A DNA stretch of 60,000 nt from Liolophura sinensis (lineage: Eukaryota > Mollusca > Polyplacophora > Chitonida > Chitonidae), in NCBI RefSeq assembly GCF_032854445.1, contig NC_088302.1:31591979-31651978 (forward strand), read 5' to 3'. Positions 47,560 through 57,575 of the stretch are shown here, piece after piece. Both the position numbers and the translations under genes were made by a program. The notes under the pieces are model-generated. The model saw only the letters and a list, made by a program, of their open reading frames with translations, did no database searches and was not told the origin of the DNA. Each line of letters starts with the position of its first letter. Position 1 is the first letter of the stretch.

Positions 47560-48804
47560 CAGAAAGGGTTTGTGATTTATCCTACAGAAAGGGTTCTACG
47601 TATCATCCTGATTCTATAACTCGAACCAATCAGGGACGGCTACCACTGAGTTTTGTAGATGAACCTCAGTCTGTGATCATGTTATCATCGAACCGATGCT
47701 AAAAGCTCCCTGGTTTCAGTATAGCCATTTATTCCTAAAAGCTGATGATACATGTGTAGCAGGCATTATAAACGTTATAAAAGTTCAACTGGTGTAAAAA
47801 GCAATCGTTAAGTTATTTCCTTGAAATTCGGCTTAAGGCTCATCAGGTAGTTGTGTGGGTCGTTTGAACGATTGGCTTGCTGTATATGCTATCTTCAGAT
47901 TCAGAATAACAGCTGTTATTGAAATACATTCATTGAAGCACGATCATCGGAATGAAAGGTTCAAACAGATAATAACAAATAGCACTGACAGAAACATACC
48001 ACACGACAGACTTGAAATGATTTATCTGATTGGTAGGATTCATTTTGTAGTTGCCTGTGTTGTTGGACGACTCAACCATCTGTTTCATTCATTCTGATCT
48101 CTAGCTTGGAGGGCAAAAAGTCGCGGACGCCATTATATGGGGACCACGTCGCGGACTGCCGTGTGCGAGACACTTTGGCAGCGGTTATATGCGTCTAGAA
48201 TAAAGACCGCGCCATAGTCTGGCGAATCACAAGATTAGTTTGGTCCAGTAGACAAATACCAATTTACACTTCCCTGATGGAGCACAATTGGTCTTGGTTT
48301 ACTGTCACTGGCGATGGATCGAGACGTTGTCATCCTGTCTGGTGCGAGCCAGAAATCATTATACAGCGCTATCTGTGCGCTGGTTCTAAGTGAGCCTCTG
48401 ATAACACGACTATTGCCGGTAAATCCAACTGAGCAACATTTAACTCATTGGTTAGTCCAGCACGGGCGTTAGAACGGATCGGGTATTAAATAAATCGCTG
48501 TCCGATACAGTCCGCCAGAAACGCCTCCCAGAGCGCATAAAAGCCTGCTCTTAATACATGTCGCCAATAGAGCCCATTCTGCGACATTTTCTCGGTAAAT
48601 ATCACCCGTCAAATAGCTGTGGGTTCAGATACTCAGACGCAGTGTAATGTATCGAAGAAGCGATTAAACCGGCAAGAGTCTGGCTACAGGTGTATTATTA
48701 AGCACGTTATCAGACAGTTTTGTGGTGACAATGACTGTCTGCGAGACCGGAATCTTCATTGAAAGCGGTTCAAAACATCGAGCTCATGCGGGACAGACCA
48801 CTGA
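47560..48804. other. Unassigned stretch with a short tandem duplication
   Basis: 'tacagaaagggtt' occurs at 47558 and again at 47583. The rest, including a GC-richer part at 48100-48700, holds no recognised gene. Confidence 0.45.
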
Positions 48805-48985
48805 GACGTCCATGAGCCATAACGGTCACAGCTGTTATGAATTTTAAGACGTCAATCAGCCATAACGTCACAGCTGTTATGAATATTAAGACGTCAATCA
48901 GCCATAACGTCACAGCTGTTATGAATATTAAGACGTCCATCAGCCATAACGTCACAGCTGTGATGAATATTGAGGCGTCTCTAAG
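48805..48985. repeat. 42-bp tandem array, four copies, each with CRE-like, E-box and hairpin motifs
   Basis: Copies start at 48805 (43 bases), 48848, 48890 and 48932, with a decayed fifth from 48974. Each unit contains GACGTC, AACGTCAC, the palindrome CAGCTG, and CATAAC...GTTATG, which pair as a 6-base stem around a 9-base loop. The middle copies are nearly identical. The 42-base period keeps frames open on both strands, giving matching 14-residue repeats, which I read as an artefact. Confidence 0.92.
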
Positions 48986-49575
48986 GAGAAACGAGACAGC
49001 TGCAGCGATTCTTGAATGGCTGCTTTCTTCGGATTCTTTTGCTAAATGAATTTACGTCATTTTGTTACAGAAGTATGTCCCTGGAATTGTTCCCCGGGTA
49101 TGCTCGGCAGGATTTAACAGATCTCGTAGATCTATAGAGATGGCTGACAATCGTACAGATGATGAAGATTCTTTTATTTTATCTCCCGGATAAAGCTCTG
49201 CATCTTCAGTACATCTTCTAATTCAGTACAGACTACAAATGATGGTGCCGACAGAATCGTCAGTAGTGGAAAGATTGGACGTCTCGCGTCAATCGGTTTC
49301 TTCTCTTCTGTGCTGACAAATTTAGATATCATAGAACGCTATAAATATTAAATGAAGGTTCCTCAATGTGGTTCCTGCTCCGAACATTGTGCTATTCGCG
49401 CATGTCTAATAGCAGTTCAGACGCGGCTTTCATCGAGCTCCTGCTGGGACGAAGGGCAGCTGCAGTAAGAGGCTGTTGCATAATAAATAAACCACGGAAG
49501 ACATTACATCAGTAGAGCCAGACAAAGAGTTCGATCACTGGTCAGGCTTGCTTCATAAGATTTTTATCTCACAAG
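48986..49575. other. Unassigned non-coding stretch
   Basis: Nothing recognised. Confidence 0.5.
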
Positions 49576-49660
49576 AAGTGAGTGAGTGAGTGCTTGGGGT
49601 TTAACGTCGTACTCAACAATTTTTCAGTCATATGACGACGACACAAGGAAGAATTATTTC
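49576..49660 (-). mobile_element. SINE family B, 3' end only
   Basis: On the minus strand it reads 'tcgtcgtcatatgactgaaa', 'aattgttgagtacgacgtt' and 'aaaccccaagcactcactc', the diagnostic family B end. The rest of the element is missing, so this is a strongly 5'-truncated insertion. Confidence 0.88.
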
Positions 49661-49712
49661 CAGAGGTATGACCAAGCTTGGAACAATCACACGCAATAGT
49701 ATCAGAAAGGAG

Positions 49713-49735
49713 ACCAGTCCCTGAGATCACGAAGC
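49713..49735 (+). mobile_element. Remnant resembling a MITE terminal repeat
   Basis: 'ccctgagatcacgaagcaac' resembles the outer terminal repeat seen at 8734 and 40650. Short, so tentative. Confidence 0.3.
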
Positions 49736-49918
49736 AACTATATGAATAAATATATGTAAATTAATAATAATTACAATGAAATAATTAATTAAAAATTAAC
49801 CAGAGCTAGATTTGGTCCAGCCACGGTACATACATACGAACTGTCATGTAGAGATAATAATCCTGCAATCAATTTCATTTGTATAACATGTCTTACTCTG
49901 TAAATCTTTAATTAAACT

Positions 49919-50122
49919 GGGGCCTCCGTGGCTCAGTTGGTTAGCGCGCTAGCGCCGCGTAATGACCCAGGAGCCCCTCACCAATGCGGTCGCTGTGAGT
50001 TCAAGTCCAGCTCATTCTGGCTTCCTCTCCGGCCGTAAGTGAGAAGGTCCTGCCAGCAACCTGCATATCGTCGTGGGTTTTCCCCGATCTCTGCCCGGTT
50101 TTCACCCACCATAATGCTTGAA
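49919..50122 (+). mobile_element. SINE family A, intact tRNA head, 3'-truncated
   Basis: The head is the best preserved in the window: 'ggcctccgtggctcagttgg' then 'ttagcgcgctagcgc', with the A box TGGCTCAGTTGG and B-box-like 'gagttcaagtcc'. It continues through 'aacctgcatatcgtcgtgg' to 'caccataatgctt' and stops, without the 'gaaatattcttgagtacgg' block and the tail. Loss of the 3' end is unusual for a SINE and suggests a later deletion. The tRNA part lacks a proper acceptor stem, so it is not a functional tRNA gene. Confidence 0.92.
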
Positions 50123-52705
50123 CTAAGTGCACTTTTCTGCAATAATATAGACACATTTTTTCCAAAGAAACCATTATAACTGAACATTTAGCACTGCTCT
50201 CGATAATTAATCATGTCAAATCTGTAAGTCATCTAATTCCTGGTTGTTCTTTCAGCAAGACGGTTTTGGGGAATCGTACTCCTATAATTCCCTCAAGTTT
50301 TCACTGTAAGCATTATTTTAAAAAAGCCTAAATGTTCGCTGTCCATGCAGAATAGTTAAACGGCAACTGAGGAACCATCATCTATACATGGCAACATGAA
50401 TAACACATTCTACGGAAGTTGGAAATTTATAATCATGACTGCCGAGGGCTCTTACCGATTCTCGCACTAACAGGAAATCTGGCGCCATGCAATTTTTTGT
50501 GTATATACAGGACAATAAATTTCAAAAATATAAAATTTTGCAATGTTTGTCTTCAATTAACAGCTCGGAAGCGCACTCAATGTATACTGCCACATATACG
50601 CCCAGTGTGAGGAACCCCTCAAAGGCTGTCGATGGTAGACTTCTGGGTGTGGTGGGCGGGAGATCTAAATATACTAAAGCAGGGACACTGACCTGTTACT
50701 GAGATAAGCCCGAAAATTTAATTTACTGATTTCTCCAAGTCACGTAATTTGTACAGTGGGAGACAGCACTGATGTGATGCTTGTTGAGGGTTAGGATGTG
50801 GAGGGGTGATGGAGGGTAGGGAAGAAATCGTGACTTGGTCTAGGAAAACTAACAGTGATCTCATCTCATTTACAGGAAATAAGTTCGTGTTATGCAAAGG
50901 AAATGATTAAATTCTCCGTTAAAACTACCGTTTACCATGATTGCTCAATCGGCCAAAATGAGTCAGTGACAAGAAGAGGATGGGTGTACTTCTGAGATGC
51001 ATATATATGTAACATCACCCTATGTATTGGAAAAGCCCAAGTAAACATTGCAACTTTAAGAATTGGAGTTTTTTTTGACTATTTTCTCATCATGTGGAGT
51101 AAAGTATGTAGAAAACATTGACAAAAATGCATTACCTCATAACCTACACAATTCACCATTCTATACATTTCCCGCACTTATGTATGTATATCTATCTGAG
51201 TACGTATATATTCCTGTTCAATACACAACAGAGAAACATGTGTGTATGTTCTCTGAAACAGGTCCAATATACTACATAGACAAACACATTTGCTTTGTAG
51301 ATCTTAACTTGAATAATTTACTCTGCTTCTAAAATAGCAGCTGTAATTATATAAAAGAGATCCCTTACTTCCTGTCAGCATGTATACAATAGACCTATAC
51401 ACCACTTTGGGCACTCCGCCAAAATTTATATCATGGCAACTTGGTTATACCAAGGAACTATATGTAGGCACTCGAAAAAGGGCCAATAAAACGGGGCCCA
51501 AAATGACTTTAAACATGCAATATTTCGTACGTCAGTTTAGTTTTTTATTTTATCACTTGTTAATAAATTCTTTTTATAACTTGCTCCAGCAGAATGAGGG
51601 TCTGGATGCTATAAAACAACAATTCGGTAATTGTCAGTTTATTAATGTTATTTATGCCATTCGGTACATGCCCCTAATACGGCACACATATATCACTTTA
51701 TCTATGTTATCCAGGTATATGTGTGATACAAAAGTTGTACAAAGACTGCGGCCGCTATAACTTGGTACATGGTACCACTAACTTTGTCCAAGACGTGATA
51801 TGATTTCTTTGGAGACTGGCTGGCGGTACGACGTATAACATATCACTTGCCCAAAGCGAAGAGATAGGAAGTCTATTAATAACCCAGCAATGTCTATTTC
51901 CAGCAGTGGTATCTGATACCTTGGTTTTAAAAAAGCCCACACCCACGTGGCCTGGGCGGGTCATATTTTAAGCACATCACACGCATCACATGTCATGACA
52001 GCTCTCTGACTAAACACTTTAGTTATACGCTTTCAGACGCCTTGCACCCGAAAATAGTTCGATATTATATATATAAATATATATTACAATTCAAACTGAC
52101 AGTATAATATCAAAAGTAATCTATTCAATGTGTACATGCATGCACGTGAAAAAAGTTCCGGCTTCAGTGAACTTAATTAATATTTTCCAATTAAAAATAG
52201 CATCACAGCGCAATTAGCTTGAAAACACCTGCAGATTATGTCTTATCAGCACGTGCTATGTCTTTCTTCTCCTGCCAAAATTAATTTATATTTTTGCCAA
52301 ATTAATTATTTTGACATTATCGTGCAGTCGTATTCTTTGACCCTGCTGTTTGACCCTCCAACGCACGTGCTTGTGACAGTTGTTATCAGTCTATCCAGTG
52401 TCCTCTTTGTACACGCCAAGGATAAGATATTAGAATAAGTGCAATTTACTTCAAACTCTGAACTTATTAAAGACAAAATCGACAAAGTGGAAGACACCTT
52501 TGAAGTAGCAAACGTATAGTTCTTATAATTTTATTCTAAGGCTAGTAGATCTAAGCCACTACAGCATTTGTCAGTATAATTAGGGTTTTGCGACTACGGT
52601 GCGTGGAACATATACATGTATACCTACCCAAGCTGTTGAACAATGATAAGATTTATGCATGCTTTGATTAATACTTTCATAAATATTTTTTTTAATCTAA
52701 ACAAC
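50123..52705. other. Unassigned non-coding stretch
   Basis: About 2.6 kb without a recognised gene. The frame 51380-51760 (126 codons) has no motif that I recognise and no splice context. AT-rich alternating sequence lies near 52063-52085. Confidence 0.45.
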
Positions 52706-52875
52706 AAGCCCAGCTCATGCTGGCTTCTTCTCCGCCCGTGCGTGGGAAGGTCTTGCAACAGTCCGCGGATTGTCGTGGCTCTGCCAGGTTTCCTCTCACC
52801 ATAATGCTGGCCGCCGTCGTGTCAGTGAAATATTCTTGATTACGAAGTAAAACACCAATCAAATATAAATAAATT
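52706..52875 (+). mobile_element. SINE family A, 5'-truncated
   Basis: It runs from 'caagcccagctcatgctggc' through 'cgtgggaaggtcttgcaaca' and 'ataatgctggccgccgtcg' to 'gtgaaatattcttgattacg' and 'aaaacaccaatcaaatataa'. The tRNA head is absent. Confidence 0.92.
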
Positions 52876-53641
52876 CAGTTCAAACACTCATGTAAATTTA
52901 AAGAAACTTATGGGGAAAAGGTTCGTTAATAACAAATATGAGTTTTGACAACGCCACAAATCCACATGTCAATATGTATGCATGTGGTCAAATAATCTTC
53001 AGCTCTAACGTACATGTAATTCCGATGCTATGACGACTAGGTACCTCTTATGCCTGGAATAATTAAAAACACATATGCTGTCTTTAAATATAACCTTTAT
53101 ATAACCTAATTCCACGCAATAGCACCAGGATATTTTGACGTATATCTGCAGATACGACTTAATTACATGCAAATGCGTTATCAATCGAGACAAAGAAGCC
53201 GACAGCATGCACGACAGCGAGCAGCTGCGCATGCAAATGCCGAATCAGTGAATTAGCCATGGGGAGATGACTATCGTGAGTCGCAGCAGTGCGAAACTGC
53301 CGGAAGGCTTGCAAGCACACCAACGGTACGTGAGCATAAACAAAATTCTCAGTTCCCGAAGGTTTGTCCGTGTCAGGGCTTATTACGTAACCAGCAAGGT
53401 GAATGCGTCAACAAAAAGTGATAATGAGAGGGTTAGTTATTGGAGTCCTAGTCTTACACCCAGTCGAGTCGTTAAGAGTAATGATGGGTGGGGCTGATGA
53501 CAGCGGTCACCCATCACGGCTTCGTGTTAATGTCGAAGTGTGGACATCGGCCCATCCCTCAGAATCCTGGGAATGGTCCTTTGCAAGAGGAACAGTAGAA
53601 AAGGGAAGCGCAAATTCTGTCGTGTTCGTCAGAATTCTTAC
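52876..53641. other. Unassigned stretch, GC-richer from about 53250
   Basis: Overlapping frames at 53267-53497 and 53403-53657 are unrecognised. Donor-like ACG|GTACGTGAG (near 53325) and AAG|GTGAAT (near 53398) are present, but I could not pair them with an acceptor. Confidence 0.35.
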
Positions 53642-53792
53642 CATCCTCACCATCTAAATCATCATCGCATGGATCATCATCATCAGCAGCAGGAGCATTT
53701 ATATCAGCATCATCGTCAGCATCATCAGCATCAATGGAAACAACATCTTCCACATCACAAAAAACAACATTGTCTTCAACGTCATGTATATC
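53642..53792 (-). CDS. Possible acidic exon or trinucleotide repeat (weak)
   Basis: Forward, this is an interrupted (CAT/CAG)n tract. On the minus strand it is open, and the translated part is strongly acidic: it includes VSIDADDADDDADINAPAAD followed by more Asp-rich sequence. It begins after an AG (ttatag) and ends at a strong donor, ATG|GTAAGA. Against this, the acceptor lacks a pyrimidine tract. The plus strand is also open as His/Gln-rich sequence (53540-53929), as trinucleotide repeats usually are. I consider a simple repeat the more likely reading. Confidence 0.15.
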
Positions 53793-54830
53793 CTATAACC
53801 ATTCTCTTCTGCCATTGTATTCCGGTCGTCTCTCAACTACCAGCATTCTCTTCGTTTTACAAGTTAGGTTTTCCCGATTTATTGCAGGTATACACCTGTA
53901 GAAAACATAATATTCTTTTAATAGTGTAAGAAAATCAATAAGTGGCAGTGAAATTATCAGGTAAATTTGGCTCATCTTCGTTAAGAGGTGGTTGAGCATT
54001 CCTTACATTCACAAGTTTTCATCGGTGAAACATTTGAGCGCAAACTTGGTGTACATATGTACATATGCACTATATTACGTATACATATCTCACATTTTAG
54101 CTTGTAATAGATCCTGTGTAAAATGAGATGATTCCGGCCAAAGTTATTGATTCGAAAAGCTAGTGTTCCAACGATACTCCCTTACGCGCCTTCACTCTAA
54201 CTTGTATAATGAACATATTAAAACTCATGTTGGCAAGTATGGGACTAGAGGCTGTTTAAGCACTTATGTTTATTACACCAACATGGAAGTTTTATGCACA
54301 TTTACAATCAAAGCGCGACTAAGATAACTACATATTTCGATGCCACCCAGAAATTATGTATGGGATACCAGTTTGAGATCTGAATTGGGTATCATGCTCA
54401 ATATCGACTGCCCTCCTTGCGTCAATGAAAAGAGATGACGGCTTTTCTTCAACAATTTATCAGCTTTATAAATCTGTTTATATATTTTATGTACATATTC
54501 CTTTATATGGACTGATGTTTTAAACTGTTTTGGAGATGGACTTGGAACAACCCTTCGTAGTCTGCGAATGTCGGAGTTGACGCTCAGGTTATGTTTTTGT
54601 TTTAATTTAATTCTTTGACTCTCTTTTTAAAGGACGTACTTGAGACGTGGTGGTGTTATTAAATTCTGAATCAGTGATGTGCCTCAAGGAGAAAGAAAGA
54701 AAACCCGCTTTATGTTATCAACCCAACCAGTATTTAGTAAGATTTTTATCTTGGGAAAGATGATATTAACATTCAAGATGAAAACAAGTCTCGTGACGAA
54801 GTCTCGAGCTTTTTGTATATTAATTACAGG
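53793..54830. other. Unassigned non-coding stretch
   Basis: Nothing recognised. Confidence 0.5.
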
Positions 54831-55066
54831 CCATTACTTTAGTTTATTTATTTATTTGATTGGGTGGGTGGAACCGGGCACAGCCAGGGGGAAACCCACG
54901 ACCATCAGCAGGTTGCCGGCAGACCTTCCCACGTACGGCCGGAGAGGAAGCCAGAATGAGCTGGACTTGAACTCATGGCGACCGCATTGGTGAGAGACTC
55001 CTGGGTCATTACGCTGCGCTAGCGCGCAAACCAACTGAGCCACGGAGGCCCCCCCATTACTTTAGT
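54831..55066 (-). mobile_element. SINE family A with 13-bp TSD, lacking the 3' conserved block
   Basis: CCATTACTTTAGT occurs at 54831-54843 and 55054-55066. Minus-strand order: head 'ggcctccgtggctcagttgg', 'accaatgcggtcgccatgag', 'ttcaagtccagctcattctg', 'cttcctctccggccgtacg', 'cctgctgatggtcgtgggtt', 'tgcccggttccaccca', then directly 'caatcaaataaataaataaa'. About 50 bases found in other copies (catt-atg through gaaatattcttgagtacggcg) are missing between the last two, yet the TSD is perfect. Either the deletion came after insertion, or a shortened source element exists. Confidence 0.94.
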
Positions 55067-55448
55067 AGTTTATGGTCAATAAGCAGTTTTGCAGAGGTAC
55101 AACTGACTGTAGCTGTGTTAATATTACCTTTACACTTTGGCTATCTAAAGTAGGATGTTAAGTAGGTATTCATTGGTAGCTTTATTGCTACTCAACCACT
55201 GCACCCTATACTCACACGACTTCTATTCCGCACCACAATCTCAGCTCTCCTAAATAGGTATTTACTTATACTTCCCACGATCTCCTCAAATTTATTATTT
55301 CGGCGTCAGAAAGTTATTTCTTAAGTTTTGTCAGGAGTTTTAAATACATTGTTCGAGAGCCGCATACACTTCCACAGATTTCAACATAAGCTGTTTGTAC
55401 CTTAATGGTAGAAATGTACGATAATAAATACCGACCCAGTTTGCCCAA
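55067..55448. other. Unassigned non-coding stretch
   Basis: Nothing recognised. Confidence 0.45.
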
Positions 55449-55496
55449 ATGTTGACACAAGTCATACTGCGCCAACTGTGGGCCTCTACTTTACAG
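55449..55496 (+). CDS. Possible short first coding exon (very weak)
   Basis: An ATG opens 16 codons (MLTQVILRQLWASTLQ) that end exactly at a strong donor, TTACAG|GTAAGC, in phase 0. There is no identified promoter, and the nearest downstream candidate exon (56716) is not open in the phase required. The donor is the main evidence. Confidence 0.1.
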
Positions 55497-56715
55497 GTAA
55501 GCTAAAGCAGGTTTGTGTTTGTATTTCCCATGGAGATAAGGTTCGTACGAGTGGCGACTCGTCTTACCATTTATCTTGTTCAACTGTTGTTTGTGCAAGC
55601 AGCAACTTAGATATGCTTTGCTTTCATGTGAGAGAAGTGTTTATCCTAAGCAGATTTGCCAGTCATGAATTAAACTGCCTGGTTTGACAAACGGAGGGTG
55701 TGGACATTTCACTTCTTTGGTGATGTTTGATGCTGTAGATTTTGGGCCACACGTACGCACGCATTCTTCACTGATGAATGGCCGGTACAGATAAAACAAA
55801 AGTGAGATGATACCAGCCATTTTACCGAAATATTAAATGCCAGCCATTTTTTGTTTGTTTGTTTTTGTTTTTTTGGAAATCTCACTGAGATTTCAAAACT
55901 ATGCAACTTGACACAGTAAACAATTTCAGAAGAATTGTGTTTCGAGTGTACTTTCGAGCTTCATCACAGATAAAAACAATTAACCGCCTTACCACAGCCA
56001 TGTTGTAGATTTTGTTATAGCCTCGATACTATATGTTGAGCCATACAGTTCTTAGCATTTGCGAGTGTATAAATTAACTTTAACCAGTATGCAGGCGATA
56101 GTTAGTTATGAAATGTGAACTTAGTAAACCGAAAACTTGCTAATAATTCCGTAATCGTTGTTCATGGTTATTCAAAAAATCCAATTACCACTAATCAGAT
56201 TTTTTATACCAAGTATCCACTTAACAGTTTACATTCAAACTTGCATAAAGGAACCACCATTCAAGTCAGAAACAGATCAAATGCATCCATTCAAGTAACA
56301 CTTGTGACAAAAGTAAACTCTATTTGCCATGAGTTGAACTGCCGTGCCATTATCTTCAATGAAACGCTGAATTATTTATGGGCCTCAAATTGAAAATAGG
56401 TTTTTATTTTATACAATTAAAATAGTTTTTTGGCCTTCCTCTAATGCAGCTTGTGTGTTGTGTTCTCATTGGATGGAAGGTATATATGCATATGTTACAG
56501 ATTGTTAATGTGAGAATACTTTGCTTAGAACGTGCTTTGGGCGTGTAAACAATGTCTTGCAACATGTCGAAACATTTCACTGATGAAACCTCTGAACACT
56601 CGCCTTGAAAACAACTCTCTCTGATCGTCGTTTGTTCAGCTGTTGAACGGTTGACCCAAAACGGACCGATCAAACCCTCTTTTGTTTAATCAATGCATGA
56701 CATCTGCTTTTCCAG
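55497..56715. other. Unassigned non-coding stretch
   Basis: A T/G-rich run (tttgtttgtttgtttttg) lies near 55849. Frames 56115-56393 and 56404-56673 show no recognised motif. Confidence 0.45.
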
Positions 56716-56837
56716 GAAACTACATGCAGAAAACGGCTGATTCCGTGAAAGATAAGCAGACACTATGCCGGGGATCAGCTAAGCCTCTGGCCAATCTCTC
56801 TCATCGAAACAACCCCCTTGTGACATCAAAGACTCAG
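56716..56837 (+). CDS. Possible internal exon, unrecognised (weak)
   Basis: A good acceptor (catctgcttttccag) is followed by 122 bases open in one frame, which ends at ACTCAG|GTCAGG. The peptide is basic and hydrophilic and begins NYMQKTADSVKDKQTLCRGS (phase 1 in, phase 0 out). Two of the three frames close within a dozen codons. The donor has C at the third position, which is not the usual base. No family is recognised. Confidence 0.2.
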
Positions 56838-57240
56838 GTCAGGTGGAACCGATGACTGGTGATCGGACAGAATCCAACACGCTCGGCAGATTCCGCGCAC
56901 CCCGATGTCCTGCATCAACTAATGACGTCAGCAATACTCCATGGCAATGCGTGCCAATTGTTTTGACGCAGATGGCAGCTTTGGACTGGAGGAATAATCG
57001 GGCTGTGTGCGCGCGGCTGGCCCGACCCGTCGACTAGCCAGCCCGTGGACATTGATTAAGGAGCCCAGGTTTAGGGCAGGCGTGTCTATCGAGGGTTTCG
57101 GGCATCTGCTGGATCGATACAACCGCCTGCATGGCCTACTCTCGAGCACACCAGGTCACAGCAGAGGGAAGCGTGCAAGAGTTTCGATCAGAATCCGCAT
57201 TCTCAAAACGTAATTAACAGCATCTTTTCCTCACCTTCTG
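56838..57240. other. GC-richer patch with a full CRE
   Basis: This stretch is visibly richer in GC and CpG than its surroundings and has TGACGTCA at 56923-56930. Overlapping frames on both strands (56843-57037, 57007-57213 plus; 56928-57149 minus) are unrecognised. It could be a regulatory element or non-coding exon, but nothing in the sequence decides. Confidence 0.3.
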
Positions 57241-57525
57241 GCTGACTTGGCTAGCTTTGATCACGTGGCTGAGACAATTGACATCCCTCCAAAACAACCC
57301 ATCAATGGGGCTTGACCCGGAAATGATTCAATAAGGGTGATAGTAGTCTATGGAATATAACTGATGTGAATAGGCAACAAATTGCTAGACAGAACAAATC
57401 TTTCTAGAACAAGGCTGAGAAGGAATTCTTTGATGCGAATGCCTCACATACACGCTGATAACGTTGACTACATGGCTGTCCATTATAGGGGAAACGCTAA
57501 TTGGTCACCTTAATGATGTCTTACC

Positions 57526-57575
57526 GTATTTATTTATTTATTCATTTATTTGATTAACGCCGTGCTGGAAAGTCT
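57526..57575 (-). mobile_element. SINE family A, tail fragment
   Basis: 'gtatttatttatttattcat' then 'ttatttgattaacgccgtgct' is the reverse of the family A tail (gtacggcgt..aatcaaataaataaat). The rest of the element is not recognisable. Confidence 0.55.

Noticed and set aside
48770-49049. Repetitive peptides on both strands at the 42-bp array
   Set aside because: The 42-base period is a multiple of three, so both strands stay open passively.
49919-49992. Functional tRNA gene
   Set aside because: The A and B box motifs belong to a SINE head; no acceptor stem pairs, and the sequence continues into the SINE body found at many other positions.
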